Below, piece by piece: positions 16,065 through 25,562 of a stretch of 64,000 nucleotides of DNA. How positions within the stretch are numbered: the stretch's first letter is position 1; every line of letters starts with the position of its first letter. Origin of the DNA: Actinomycetes bacterium (lineage in GTDB: Bacteria > Actinomycetota > Acidimicrobiia > Acidimicrobiales > Ilumatobacteraceae); assembly GCA_025356335.1 (NCBI GenBank), contig JANXUF010000022.1, positions 1 through 64,000 on the forward strand. The letters are read 5' to 3'. The position numbers and the translations under genes are program-made. The notes beneath the pieces are model-generated. The model saw only the letters and a list, made by a program, of their open reading frames with translations, was not told the DNA's origin and did not search any database.

Positions 16065-16832
16065 CTACGTCCGCCGGACAGCGCTCTGCCGGAGCGGATT
16101 TGCCTGGCGCTGCTGGCCGTGTGTCAGTTCCGCCCACGGCACCGGAGCGGGTGTCGGGTCGAGATGTTGTGGGAGCGCGACGTTGACACCGATGATGATC
16201 TGCGGCTTCGCTGCCGGATCGATCCATGTCAGGATCGTCTGCAGATTCGTCGAGTTCAATGTGATGCAACCGAGCGTCGCGCTCGTGCCGGAGTGGAGAA
16301 AGATCGCACTGTCGCCACCGGGGATGACCGGCTGCTGATTGAAGTCGAACGCTGCCGCCAGGCGATAGTTCGAGAGCGTCTCCGCCGAGCTCCAACGGCC
16401 GTTCGCCGGTCCGGTCTGCCATGTGTTGTACACCGCCGACGTCGGGTCGTCGACCCAGTGATCGTTCGATGTCGTGCGCCGGTACGGGAACAGTGTGCCG
16501 GGATCGGGCTCCGATCCGAAGACCGTCGTGATGTTGTATTGACCGATCGGCGTGAAGTAGTCGGACTCCGACGGATTGTCAGTCAGACCGTTCGCACCGA
16601 GCGAGGCGTCCATCGGCGCGAACGCCTGCCTCCACGTCGTGCCGTCCCACTGGTAGGCGGTCAAGGTTGCCGTGGTGGTACTCATCCGTGAGGCGCTGAC
16701 CATCAGGAGCTGGCTCGACGATGTCGGTCTGAACGGGTGAATTGCAGCATTGGCAGCGTCGGCAGGACTCGCCGCAGGGATGCACGCAAGCACGCCGACG
16801 GCAAGTGGAAGGACCGACCGCACGAATCGCAT
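16065..16832 (-). CDS. Secreted L,D-transpeptidase (YkuD)-like protein
   Basis: A 255-residue exported protein with a signal peptide (RFVRSVLPLAVGVLACIPAAS, likely cleaved near PADA-ANA). The mature part contains FTPIGQYNIT and GGDSAIFLHSGTSATLGCIT, the H-x(n)-S-x-G-C motif of L,D-transpeptidases and ErfK/YkuD proteins, with the Cys as nucleophile. These enzymes make 3-3 peptidoglycan cross-links or attach proteins to the wall. The usual S-H-G-C is S-A-T-L-G-C here, so the histidine before the cysteine is missing and activity is not certain. The promoter would lie in 16833-17084, a stretch without other genes. Confidence 0.78.
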   Translation of the reverse strand: MRFVRSVLPLAVGVLACIPAASPADAANAAIHPFRPTSSSQLLMVSASRMSTTTATLTAYQWDGTTWRQAFAPMDASLGANGLTDNPSESDYFTPIGQYNITTVFGSEPDPGTLFPYRRTTSNDHWVDDPTSAVYNTWQTGPANGRWSSAETLSNYRLAAAFDFNQQPVIPGGDSAIFLHSGTSATLGCITLNSTNLQTILTWIDPAAKPQIIIGVNVALPQHLDPTPAPVPWAELTHGQQRQANPLRQSAVRRT

Positions 16833-17084
16833 GGTCGCACTCTGACAAAGCCAGCTGAAGATTGGTTGAGTGATGCCGACGATCCGCCATTGGTTGGGCG
16901 AGCCTCTAGGACTCTGTCGAACCCGGGCGACAGCCGTAGGGCTCGCTGTGAAGCGCCGAAATACTCCAGCTGAAACCGATGCTCAAGCGTTCCCAAAGGT
17001 CGTTTGAGGTGAAATAATAAAGGGTCGTTCATCGTCTGCTGAGTGAACGTTTCCTGTGAGCGATCAGTGGCACAATGAGCGCTG

Positions 17085-18515
17085 ATGCTGGTCGCCGATG
17101 TTTCGTTGCTGCAGGGTTTCTTCCCGGAAACCCTGTCCGTCCTGGCACTTTTGTCGTTGGCGATCGCCAGTGTCCGAATGGGATGGCGGTGGTGGGTTCA
17201 GCGGGTGCTGCCGATCATCGCCGTATCGCTCTTGGCGGCGATCGTCATCAACTGGGCAGTGGATCTGCAGGCTCAGTTCGACGAGGCCATCCCGTTCAAG
17301 TTCCTGGTGTGGGCGGCGATGCCGTTGACTGCCATCGGGCTGGTGATCGCCGGCTGGCGGTACCACCCGCGCTGGCAGCGAGCAGTCGCCGTCGCCGCTG
17401 TCCCGTTGGCGCTGCTCTACGCAGCGAACCTCGTCAATCAGTTCTACGGATACGAACCGACGCTCGGAGATCTCTTCGGGGCCGACTTGAATCATCAGGT
17501 GGATGCCGGGCAACTCGGTCTCGATCCGGTGCGGCCGGATGGAGCACCCACCGAACTGGGCAGCAGGACAACGGCAGTCGATGCTCATGGCCCGTCCGCT
17601 TCAACGGGGAAAGCAGTCGACACCGTGCCAGGGCGGACTCCGGTGGCCGATGGCGCCGTGTCCTCCGTGCCTGCGCCCGCCGTCCAGTCGCCGCCGACGA
17701 ACGCTTCGGGCCAGGTTGTACTGCATGGAACGATCTCTGAAATCGCCATTCCCGGGACCGAGTCGAAATTCAATGCCAGAACGGCATACGTGTGGGTCCC
17801 AGCAGCCTTCTTCCACACCCCTCGCCCTGCGCTGCCGGTCGTGGTGATGCTCGCAGGTGTTCCCGGACAGCCGGACAACATGATTCGCGCCGCTGGGGCC
17901 GACAAGACGGCCAATGCCTATGCCTCGGCGCACGGCGGGGTTGCCCCGATCCTCATCTTCGCCGACGGAAACGGGTCGTTTGCGGGCGACACCGAATGTG
18001 TCGACGGCGCCCACGGCAATGCCGAGACCTACCTGACGAAGGATGTTCCGGCCTTCGTGACCCAAGCGTTCGGCACGCTGACGGGTCCGGCACACTGGGG
18101 GATCGAGGGATATAGCGAGGGAGGTACATGTGCGATGGATCTTGCGCTCGCGCACCCCGACGTCTACGGCACCTTTGTCGACATCGCCGGCGACCAGTTC
18201 CCGAACCTCGGTACGCAGGGCGACGCCAAGGCAACGGCAATCGCCAATCTCTATGGCGGCAATCCAGCGCTGTTCGACGCCCATGATCCGATGTTGCTGA
18301 TCAACCGTCCGCAGGACAAGTCCGTCGGCGGCTGGTTCGAAGTCGGGACGAAGGATCATCGCAAAGGTGATGTCGCCTCCGTGCTCGACGCCGCCATGCG
18401 CCAAGCAGGGCTGCAGAGTCAGTTCAGGCAGGCGCCGGGCGGGCACGATTTCCCGATGGCGACGATCGCAGTGGCCGACAGCTTCTCGTGGCTCGCCAGT
18501 CGGGTCGGGGCCTGA
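17085..18515 (+). CDS. Membrane-anchored alpha/beta-hydrolase (esterase)
   Basis: A 476-residue protein with three or four N-terminal membrane segments (about residues 10-125), a Pro/Ser/Thr-rich spacer (about 150-210) and an extracytoplasmic esterase domain related to antigen-85/esterase-D folds. Visible features are WVPAAFF and LPVVVMLAGVPG, the nucleophile elbow GIEGYSEGG (Ser344), VDIAGDQFP and a C-terminal GGHDF histidine. The stop overlaps the start of the aminoacyl-PG-synthase fusion (TGATG), so the two are made together. In some Gram-positives a membrane esterase beside such a synthase hydrolyses aminoacylated phosphatidylglycerol; that role is an inference here. Confidence 0.8.
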   Translation: MLVADVSLLQGFFPETLSVLALLSLAIASVRMGWRWWVQRVLPIIAVSLLAAIVINWAVDLQAQFDEAIPFKFLVWAAMPLTAIGLVIAGWRYHPRWQRAVAVAAVPLALLYAANLVNQFYGYEPTLGDLFGADLNHQVDAGQLGLDPVRPDGAPTELGSRTTAVDAHGPSASTGKAVDTVPGRTPVADGAVSSVPAPAVQSPPTNASGQVVLHGTISEIAIPGTESKFNARTAYVWVPAAFFHTPRPALPVVVMLAGVPGQPDNMIRAAGADKTANAYASAHGGVAPILIFADGNGSFAGDTECVDGAHGNAETYLTKDVPAFVTQAFGTLTGPAHWGIEGYSEGGTCAMDLALAHPDVYGTFVDIAGDQFPNLGTQGDAKATAIANLYGGNPALFDAHDPMLLINRPQDKSVGGWFEVGTKDHRKGDVASVLDAAMRQAGLQSQFRQAPGGHDFPMATIAVADSFSWLASRVGA

Positions 18516-21500
18516 TGGACACCGATGATCTCGTGCTCGCCGGCGTGCCGGTGGCATCTGCCGTGCCGGACGTACATCTGGTCTCGTCGCCCGTCGGTCG
18601 AGCAGACACGGCCACGATGCCAGAACCGCCGACGCCAGAACCGGCGACCCCAGAACCGGCGACCCCAGAACCGGCTGCCGGTCAGATGCAACCATTGGTG
18701 TTGGCGATGGGACGCGGATCGCAGGTGCTCGTCGTGAGCGACCTCCACCTTCGCGCCTTGTCGGACGACGACAGTGAATCGATCACCTCGGACCTCGCAC
18801 GGCGCATCGAGTCCTCGGTCGGTCCTGGCGCCATCATCTTCGCCGGCGACACGTTCGAACTCGTCGAGGAGCCGAAAAACTCCCCGCAACGCGCGCTCAC
18901 CGCCCATCCGCGGTTGGCCGATGCCTTGCGCCGCTTCGTCACCGAGCCAGATCGCCAGCTCGTCGTGTTGGCAGGCGAGAGCGACGCCAGACTCGCCGCC
19001 AACGAGAGTGACGGGCGCGAACTCGGTGCACTCGGGGCCAGCGTCGGCACCGCGTGTGACCTCGCCATCGACACTGGTGCCGGGTTCGAGAAGATCCGTG
19101 TCGAGCACGGCCATCATGTCCTCGACGGCGAACGACACGAACGAGCGACGAATGAGGCCGCAGAGGCCGTCGAGCAGTCACGGCGGTTCTATGCCCGCCT
19201 CCGCCGGATCTGGTGGATTCCGCTCGTTACGCCGATGCTGGTGTTGCTCGTCGGTGTGATCGTGCGTGTCAGCCTCGCCGGGCCGAACGACGCAATCCAC
19301 GACATCTCACCGCTGAGGTGGCTGTACTTCGTCTGTTCGATGATCAGTGCGCAGGTGCTGCTGGGCGGACTGACGCTCGCCCTGCTGACGCTGCGCGGGA
19401 ATCGCCGAGTCGCCATCGAGGATGACCCGAATGCCAGCTCCAGGGCTGTCGGCGCCCAGCTCTCCGACTCAGGCTTCGACGGCTCGATCGGCACGGGCAG
19501 CCATCGACCCGAACTCGTCGATCTGGGAGGATCGTGGTACGCCAACAGCGGATGCGCGCTCCACCGACTGACCCGACGTGAGGCACGGTTCGGTTTGCCT
19601 GCTGTATTCGCGCCGTCCAATGAACTGTCCTGGTTGGAGATCGAAGCCGGCGCCACGCTGCACGTGACGCTCGTCGCCTCACGACGCGATGAACTGCCTG
19701 GTTCACTCATCGAGCGACTCGTGAGCAAATCTCGCATCGATATCCCCCCGGTGCCGACACCCGTTGCCACGCTCGGCGCAGCGACGGTCTGGCCGACCCC
19801 GCCGCCTCCCGGTCGACGAACGGACCGCACACGACGTCGAGGAGCGCTCGGGATGCTCGCCGTCGGAGCAGTCGACGTGATCTCGGCACTGACACCGCCC
19901 CTTCGCGGTCGCCTGCAGGTCGTCAGACGGATCATTCCAATGGGCACTCCATCGGTTGCTGCCGGCCTCGTGGTTGCTGCCGGCCTCGGATTGCTGATGT
20001 TGGCGGCCGGGCTTCGCCGGGGCCGCAAGCTGGCGTGGCAACTCGGCATGGTGCTGTTGGTCGTCTCTGGGATCGGCAACCTGCTCAAGGGTTTCGACGT
20101 CGAGGAAACACTGCTCGCCGTGCTGTTTGCTGTGTGGCTGGGCGCCCACCGTGCGTCGTTCACCGCTCCCTCGGACAATGGGCCATTCCGGCGCGCAGCA
20201 ATTGCCGCCGGGGTCGGCGTCGCCAGTGTCGGGCTGGCGGCGACGGGGTGGATCTGGATCGGTGGTCATCGCTCGCTCGGCAGAAGTTTCAAGATGGCCT
20301 TCGGCAGGATGACCGGGCTGTCCACCGCACCATTGCCGCGTCATGAGAAGCTGCTGTCGAGCACACTGCCGGCCGTCATGGTGACGGGTGTGCTCGTCGT
20401 GGGATGGTATCTCCTGCGGTCCCGCCGGGCACCGGCAGACGATGACGCCACCGTCGCCAGGACATGGGAACTCGTTCGCCGCCATGGACGCGGCACGCTC
20501 GACTATTTCGCGCTCCGTGACGACAAGCGGCACTTCATCAGCGGCGACACGGTCATTGCCTACACGGTCGCCAACGCAACCGCTGTCGTGTCACCGGATC
20601 CGGTGGGTCCTGCGGATCAACGTCATCGGGCGTGGTCGGACTTCCGACGTTTCGCCACCACCAACGGATGGCACGTTGCAGTGCTTGCGGCGGGTGCCGG
20701 TTGGCTTCCCGTCTACCGCGCCAGCGGTATGTGGGCGATGTATATCGGTGACGAGTCGATCGTCGACGTTCAACGATTCAGCCTCGACGGCGGCCGCAAC
20801 AAATCGTTGCGTAAGGCGGTGAACAGGGTGGCGAAGGCGGGCTACACGATCGAGTTCCACGACCCGGCGAAAATCCCGGCCGAGCTTGCGGACCAGCTCC
20901 GCCGGTTGGCAACCCAAAGCCGCCAGGGCAGTGTCGAGCGCGGCTACTCGATGACGCTGTCGAGATTGTTCGATCAGCGGGACCAGGGCTTGCTGTTGGC
21001 GCTCGCCCGGGACGTCGACGGAACCCCCGCAGCTTTCTGCCAATTCGTGCCGGCGCCAGGCATCGACGGATACTCCCTCGACCTCATGCGTCGCGGAGAC
21101 GCCGCACGAGCAGACGGAGCCGGCGCAAAAGGAACAAGTGAATCGGATGGTACACGAGCAACACAGCATCCGAACGGGTTGACGGAGTTCGTCATCGCCC
21201 GGACTATCGAACACCTTCGCGCCACCGGCCGGCACGGCCTTGGTCTGCATTTTGCAACGATGCGTGCCGTGCTCGCCGGCCAGACGGGTTCACGCGTCTG
21301 GCATCGCACGCTTGCCGAGGTGATGCACCGGATGAGCGACGACATGCAGATCGAGAGTCTGTGGAGATTCAACTCGAAATTCGATCCGACGTGGCTCCCT
21401 CGATACGTCGTTCTCGACACGCCAGCCTCGACAATTTTCGCCGGGCTGGCAATCGCCAAGGTCGAATCGCTGTGGGAGCTTCCGTTCATCGGGCGGTTCA

Positions 21501-21550
21501 TGAAGCCGGCGGCGGACGCATTCGTGTCGACGGACTCCCGGGCCGACTAA
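18515..21550 (+). CDS. Metallophosphoesterase-membrane-DUF2156 fusion (aminoacyl-phosphatidylglycerol synthase-like)
   Basis: A 1011-residue three-part protein. Residues about 70-215 form a calcineurin-like phosphoesterase: VVSDLHLR, IIFAGDTFEL and EHGHHV are present, while the usual G-N-H/E is GES. A PEPATPEPATPEP repeat precedes it. Two membrane segments follow at about 235-295, then more at about 450-635. Residues about 650-985 are a DUF2156/MprF C-terminal catalytic domain (GTLDYFALRDDKRHFIS, NKSLRKAVNRVAKAGY, GLTEFVIARTIEHLR, WRFNSKFDPTWLPRYVVL), which moves an amino acid from tRNA to phosphatidylglycerol on the membrane. ATG 18515 overlaps the esterase stop. The phosphoesterase fusion is unusual; it might act on a lipid phosphate. 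Confidence 0.85.
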   Translation: MDTDDLVLAGVPVASAVPDVHLVSSPVGRADTATMPEPPTPEPATPEPATPEPAAGQMQPLVLAMGRGSQVLVVSDLHLRALSDDDSESITSDLARRIESSVGPGAIIFAGDTFELVEEPKNSPQRALTAHPRLADALRRFVTEPDRQLVVLAGESDARLAANESDGRELGALGASVGTACDLAIDTGAGFEKIRVEHGHHVLDGERHERATNEAAEAVEQSRRFYARLRRIWWIPLVTPMLVLLVGVIVRVSLAGPNDAIHDISPLRWLYFVCSMISAQVLLGGLTLALLTLRGNRRVAIEDDPNASSRAVGAQLSDSGFDGSIGTGSHRPELVDLGGSWYANSGCALHRLTRREARFGLPAVFAPSNELSWLEIEAGATLHVTLVASRRDELPGSLIERLVSKSRIDIPPVPTPVATLGAATVWPTPPPPGRRTDRTRRRGALGMLAVGAVDVISALTPPLRGRLQVVRRIIPMGTPSVAAGLVVAAGLGLLMLAAGLRRGRKLAWQLGMVLLVVSGIGNLLKGFDVEETLLAVLFAVWLGAHRASFTAPSDNGPFRRAAIAAGVGVASVGLAATGWIWIGGHRSLGRSFKMAFGRMTGLSTAPLPRHEKLLSSTLPAVMVTGVLVVGWYLLRSRRAPADDDATVARTWELVRRHGRGTLDYFALRDDKRHFISGDTVIAYTVANATAVVSPDPVGPADQRHRAWSDFRRFATTNGWHVAVLAAGAGWLPVYRASGMWAMYIGDESIVDVQRFSLDGGRNKSLRKAVNRVAKAGYTIEFHDPAKIPAELADQLRRLATQSRQGSVERGYSMTLSRLFDQRDQGLLLALARDVDGTPAAFCQFVPAPGIDGYSLDLMRRGDAARADGAGAKGTSESDGTRATQHPNGLTEFVIARTIEHLRATGRHGLGLHFATMRAVLAGQTGSRVWHRTLAEVMHRMSDDMQIESLWRFNSKFDPTWLPRYVVLDTPASTIFAGLAIAKVESLWELPFIGRFMKPAADAFVSTDSRAD

Positions 21551-23064
21551 CGCTCGAACACGGCGATGAAATCGCGGGTGTCCTCCGTGAGATAGCGATC
21601 GTCTGAATGTTGCATCGCCGCCAACAGGCGTTTGCCGTGAACCGCCCCTGTGGTATCCGTGCCGTAGGTGTTGAACTGCACCCACTCGTGATTGATGTCG
21701 AGTTGCATACCGCGAACCGCTCCTGCGCGGACGAGCGTGTTGGCGAGTGAGACGATACTCAGTCCATCGCCGCCGACCCAGACAACGGCGCCGTCGGCGG
21801 TCACGCCGACCCCGGACCGCCAGACCGCATCGTTGTTCGCCGGTCCGGTGAAACCCCATGCACGGTTCGGGTCCGTTGCCAATGTCGGCACAGCGGAACC
21901 CTGGTCGACGATCAGATCGAGGTTCTGGCGAGCAGAATCGAGGGAGTCGGTGGTGGTGAAGTCGCGCCCCCACAATCCGACGTCAGGGACACCGTTCTTG
22001 TCGATCACGAATGTCGCTCCGCCGGACCGCAACGGCTTGAGGAGCTTCGAGCCGAGGAACATCCCGCCGTTCGAATCGGCAAGACGAAAGCCTCCCTCGA
22101 ATGCAGCGAGCAGGGATGCCTGGTGTTCGGGCTCGACGAAGTCCGGTCGATCCCATGGTGCTCCAGGAATCTTCTGTCCTGGGTATTGGCGAAAGCTCAG
22201 CAGCGCAGGGTCGATCCACACGACGGCGTCGAGTACCGACGTGTGCACGGCGTCCGGTCTGATGAGCGTGGCGTAGGCGCCGTGGCGCCCGCCGACGAGC
22301 GGTCCGATCGGACTCCATGTCCCCTCGTTCGCAAGCGGTGCGTTCGTCGGGCTCGACAACCGAGGCGGAGGCCGGCGCTCCGCTGACGTCGGGGTGCCCA
22401 CGGCCGGCGTCGTAGTCGCTGCCGTCGTCTCTGCGGCGGCGGTGGGCGGCGGCGGCTCTGTCTCCACTGCCGGAATCGTCGTCGGGCCCCCTGGCTGGCT
22501 CGGCGGCGGACTCGGTGTCGGCGTGGCCGCCGTACCTGGTGACGGTTCGAGCGACGTCTCGGCTGATGGGTTGCTCTGGGAACGAGTGGACGCAGTGGTC
22601 GCCTCCGCAGCCGCCGGTGCACCTGCGGCGACGGTGATGCCATTGACGGCCTGGCTGACCGAGATGGCTGGTGCAACAGATTCCGTCGAGATGTTGAGTT
22701 GGTCGGCCCCAGCATTCGGTGTTCCGCCGACAGGAGCCTGATGGTGGGCATACCAGTAGTGCTCGACCCGGTCGACGAGCCCTCCGAGATGGTTCTCGCG
22801 CGCCCACTCGACGCTGCGGGCCTGCAGGCTGTCGTTGCCGGGTCCGGTCAACGCGCGTACGTAGGAGATCACGACGGGAATGAGCAACACCATGACGACG
22901 AGCAGCCCTCGCTTGACCCACCTGCGTATGCGGCGCCTCGGTTTGACCTCAGCGGTGGGGCCAGTGGTCGACTCGGTGGTCGACTCATTGGTCGAGTCAT
23001 TGGTCGAGTCCGTTGCATCTGGTTCACCGTCTGCCGCAAGGCCGCCCTCGATCACGAGTTGCAT
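21547..23064 (-). CDS. Membrane-anchored NAGPA-domain (phosphodiester glycosidase-like) protein
   Basis: A 505-residue protein with a cytoplasmic head rich in TNDST/TEST repeats and a basic patch (RRRIRRWVKR), one membrane segment (about 55-72), a long Pro/Thr/Ala stalk and a C-terminal domain of about 290 residues. That domain has the NAGPA pattern: AAFEGGFRL, GGATFVIDKNGVPDVGLWGR, GVGVTADGAVVWVGGDGLSI, LANTLVRAGAVRGMQLDIN and a terminal YLTEDTRDFIAVF. NAGPA-type domains cleave phosphodiester-linked sugars, as in lysosomal uncovering enzyme and bacterial wall proteins. Its end overlaps the convergent synthase fusion by four bases. Confidence 0.8.
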   Translation of the reverse strand: MQLVIEGGLAADGEPDATDSTNDSTNESTTESTTGPTAEVKPRRRIRRWVKRGLLVVMVLLIPVVISYVRALTGPGNDSLQARSVEWARENHLGGLVDRVEHYWYAHHQAPVGGTPNAGADQLNISTESVAPAISVSQAVNGITVAAGAPAAAEATTASTRSQSNPSAETSLEPSPGTAATPTPSPPPSQPGGPTTIPAVETEPPPPTAAAETTAATTTPAVGTPTSAERRPPPRLSSPTNAPLANEGTWSPIGPLVGGRHGAYATLIRPDAVHTSVLDAVVWIDPALLSFRQYPGQKIPGAPWDRPDFVEPEHQASLLAAFEGGFRLADSNGGMFLGSKLLKPLRSGGATFVIDKNGVPDVGLWGRDFTTTDSLDSARQNLDLIVDQGSAVPTLATDPNRAWGFTGPANNDAVWRSGVGVTADGAVVWVGGDGLSIVSLANTLVRAGAVRGMQLDINHEWVQFNTYGTDTTGAVHGKRLLAAMQHSDDRYLTEDTRDFIAVFER

Positions 23065-23156
23065 CTTCTACCCGCTGGGGCGGCGCGTGTTGGCATTGCC
23101 ATTCAGGTACTGCTCAGGATCGCCGCCGGGCTCGAAGGGTGCGCGAGGATCGGGCG

Positions 23157-23621
23157 ATGACACTGGGGTCCGTTCGATACGACATACGCATCAACCGCTC
23201 CGCTGCCGACGTGTGGAGGCTCGCCGGTGATCCGGCGCGACTGGCCGACTGGTTCCCCGGCATCACGTCGTGTCGGGTCGACGGAACTGTCCGGACCATC
23301 ACACTGGGTTCCGGGATGGTGATGCCAGAGGAGATCCTCGTCCACGACGCGCATCAGCGGCGGTTCCAATACCGCATCACCGCATCGATCTTCGAATACC
23401 ATCGCGGCACCATCGATGTCATCGACCTCGGCGATGACACTTGCCTGGTCGCCTATGCAACCGAGGCGGACCCGCGCGCGATGGCGCTGACGATCGCCGG
23501 AGGAACCGCCGGGGCACTCGACGAATTGAAACGTCAGATGGAAACACCGATGGAAACACCGGTCGAAACGGTGACGGAACCCCCAGCGGCTGCGGCATCT
23601 GCAACGAATCGAGCGAATTGA
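23157..23621 (+). CDS. SRPBCC/START-like lipid-binding-fold protein
   Basis: A 154-residue helix-grip protein: VRYDIRINRSAADVWRLAGD is the N-terminal strand and helix, ADWFPGITSC the loop typical of polyketide-cyclase/START-like proteins, and FQYRITASIFEYHRGTIDVI the sheet. A polar tail with METP-METP-VET repeats follows. ATG 23157 is divergent from the NAGPA gene, and its stop overlaps the ATG of the sulfatase (TGATG), suggesting a joint transcript. The ligand is unknown. Confidence 0.78.
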   Translation: MTLGSVRYDIRINRSAADVWRLAGDPARLADWFPGITSCRVDGTVRTITLGSGMVMPEEILVHDAHQRRFQYRITASIFEYHRGTIDVIDLGDDTCLVAYATEADPRAMALTIAGGTAGALDELKRQMETPMETPVETVTEPPAAAASATNRAN

Positions 23622-25156
23622 TGGGACGCAAGATCCTCTTCGTCACCACCGATCAACAGCGCTATGACACACTCGGCTGTAACGGCGGCATCCTCGCCAG
23701 GACACCGGTGATCGACGCCATCGCCGAGAGCGGCCATCGCTACGAACGGGCGGTTCCGCAGTCGGTCGTCTGCATGCCGTCGCGTTCGACGATGATCACC
23801 GGGCAGCACCCGAGCACCCATGGCGTGTGGATGAATGGCGTTGCCTTGCCGCTCGACGCCCCTTCGGTGGCTTCCGTGCTGCACGCAGCGGGATACCACA
23901 CAGCGTTGATCGGCAAGCCGCATTTCGAGCCGTTCCTCGACCCCTTCGCCCGGTTCCCCGAAAATCGCTTTGCCAGGGATGGTCTCGTCGGTTTGCATCG
24001 CGGTTTCGAACATTTCGAGGCGGCGACACATGGTGGAGCCGGGCCGCTGCACTATGCCCGCTGGCTCGCCAACAACCATCCGGAGGCAGTCAACCTCTTC
24101 TATCCCGTGCTTGATGCCCGGTTGGAAGTCAACGATCTCGGAGGTGGAGCAACCGGTGCGCCGCAGGTGTGGGACAACGCCATCCCGCGAGAGTGGTACC
24201 ACACCGACTGGGTTGCTGATCGGACGATCAACTGGCTGCAGACGCTTGATACCGGCGACGACTGGTTCTGCTGGATGAGTTTCCCTGATCCCCATCATCC
24301 TTGGGATCCACCCGCTTGCGAGCTGGGCAGGATCGACTGGCGCGAGGTGCCGCTCCCCGACGGATACATCGAAGGCGCAGTCGAGCGTGAGGCGGTGCTC
24401 GATACCAAGCCCCGCCATTGGAAGGCGTGGTACGACGGCTCGCTCGTGACGAACTTCGAGGCGCCGAACTCGTGGGTGCCGGCAACATTGACGCCGGACC
24501 ATGTGCGCGAGGTCAATGCCCGCAACGCGATCGAGTGCGAACTCATCGACGAGGCCTTGGGACGGGTGATGACGGCGATCAGCGGCCGTGGTTGGGAAGA
24601 CGACGTCGATGTGATCTTCACCACGGATCACGGTGAACTCCAAGGCGATTTCGGGCTGCTGTTCAAGGGCCCGTATCACGTCGACGGTCTGATGCGGCTC
24701 CCGCTGATCTGGCGACAGGCACGATCAGCCCACGCTGCTCCGTCGACGGTGACCCGACCGGTCGGACTCGTGGACCTCGCGCCGACGTTCTGCACGATCG
24801 CCGGACTCGCGGTGCCGCCGTTCATGGAGGGTTCACCGCTGCCAGTCAGCGACACGGATGCTGATGCGCGTGGATTCGAGCGCGTACTGACGGAGTGGGA
24901 CAGCGAAGTGTTCGGCGTCGGCGTACACCTGCGTACCATCACCCGTGATGGCTGGGTCTGCACGACCTACCAACCCGGCACGGTCCACGACGGCACGGAG
25001 GGCGAGTTGTACGACCTGCATGATGATCCGTTTCAGCAGGTCAACCGCTGGAACGATCCGTCTCTGGTCTCCCTGCAGGACGATCTGGTCGCCGACCTGT
25101 GGGATCACCAACCAGCACAGCGAACGCCACTACGCCGTGTCGAGGCTCCCGTCTGA
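23621..25156 (+). CDS. Type I sulfatase
   Basis: A 511-residue alkaline-phosphatase-superfamily hydrolase that removes sulfate esters. The signature VCMPSRSTMITGQHPSTHG contains C-M-P-S-R, whose Cys is oxidised to formylglycine by FGE in aerobic actinobacteria. Calcium-binding elements are FVTTDQQRYDTLG near the start and FTTDHGELQGDFGLLFKG. YHTALIGKPHFEPF supplies the Lys/His pair. No signal peptide is seen, so it is probably cytoplasmic, as in choline-sulfatase-like enzymes. The C-terminus (DLHDDPFQQVNRWND) is the usual sulfatase end. The substrate cannot be inferred. No FGE gene is in the window. Confidence 0.9.
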   Translation: MGRKILFVTTDQQRYDTLGCNGGILARTPVIDAIAESGHRYERAVPQSVVCMPSRSTMITGQHPSTHGVWMNGVALPLDAPSVASVLHAAGYHTALIGKPHFEPFLDPFARFPENRFARDGLVGLHRGFEHFEAATHGGAGPLHYARWLANNHPEAVNLFYPVLDARLEVNDLGGGATGAPQVWDNAIPREWYHTDWVADRTINWLQTLDTGDDWFCWMSFPDPHHPWDPPACELGRIDWREVPLPDGYIEGAVEREAVLDTKPRHWKAWYDGSLVTNFEAPNSWVPATLTPDHVREVNARNAIECELIDEALGRVMTAISGRGWEDDVDVIFTTDHGELQGDFGLLFKGPYHVDGLMRLPLIWRQARSAHAAPSTVTRPVGLVDLAPTFCTIAGLAVPPFMEGSPLPVSDTDADARGFERVLTEWDSEVFGVGVHLRTITRDGWVCTTYQPGTVHDGTEGELYDLHDDPFQQVNRWNDPSLVSLQDDLVADLWDHQPAQRTPLRRVEAPV

Positions 25157-25247
25157 CACGTCATTCTCCTCTCCAATACGCTCGGAGCGGGAATGATCGG
25201 GCGTCGCCGGAGGTTCGACCAACGACCTCCATCGGAAGGAAACCCAG

Positions 25248-25538
25248 ATGCGTGCAGTGTGGAACAACACCGTGATTGCCGAGAGCGACGAGACGGTCGT
25301 GGTCGAAGGAAATCACTATTTTCCGCCGTCGTCGGTCCATCAGGAACTGCTGACTTCCAGTTCGAAACGTACGCACTGCCCGTGGAAGGGCGACGCCAGC
25401 TACTACACCCTCGTCGTCGACGGCACCGACAATCCCGATGCCGCCTGGTATTACCCGAGCCCCTCCGATGCGGCCGCCAACATCAAGGACTACGTGGCGT
25501 TCTGGCGCGGGGTCAAGGTGGAATCGTCGGAGAGCTGA
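25248..25538 (+). CDS. DUF427-family small protein
   Basis: A 96-residue complete DUF427 domain: MRAVWNNTVIAESDETVVVEGNHYFP, THCPWKGDASYYTL and AAWYYPSPSDAAANIKDYVAFW are the family signature (the C-P-W-K-G-x-A-x-Y core is clear). AAGGAAACCC precedes ATG 25248. The family is common in actinobacteria and its biochemical function is not known to me. It stands alone between the sulfatase and a convergent DinB-like gene. Confidence 0.85.
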   Translation: MRAVWNNTVIAESDETVVVEGNHYFPPSSVHQELLTSSSKRTHCPWKGDASYYTLVVDGTDNPDAAWYYPSPSDAAANIKDYVAFWRGVKVESSES

Positions 25539-25562
25539 AACCCAGACGCCCGAGCGGCGAAG

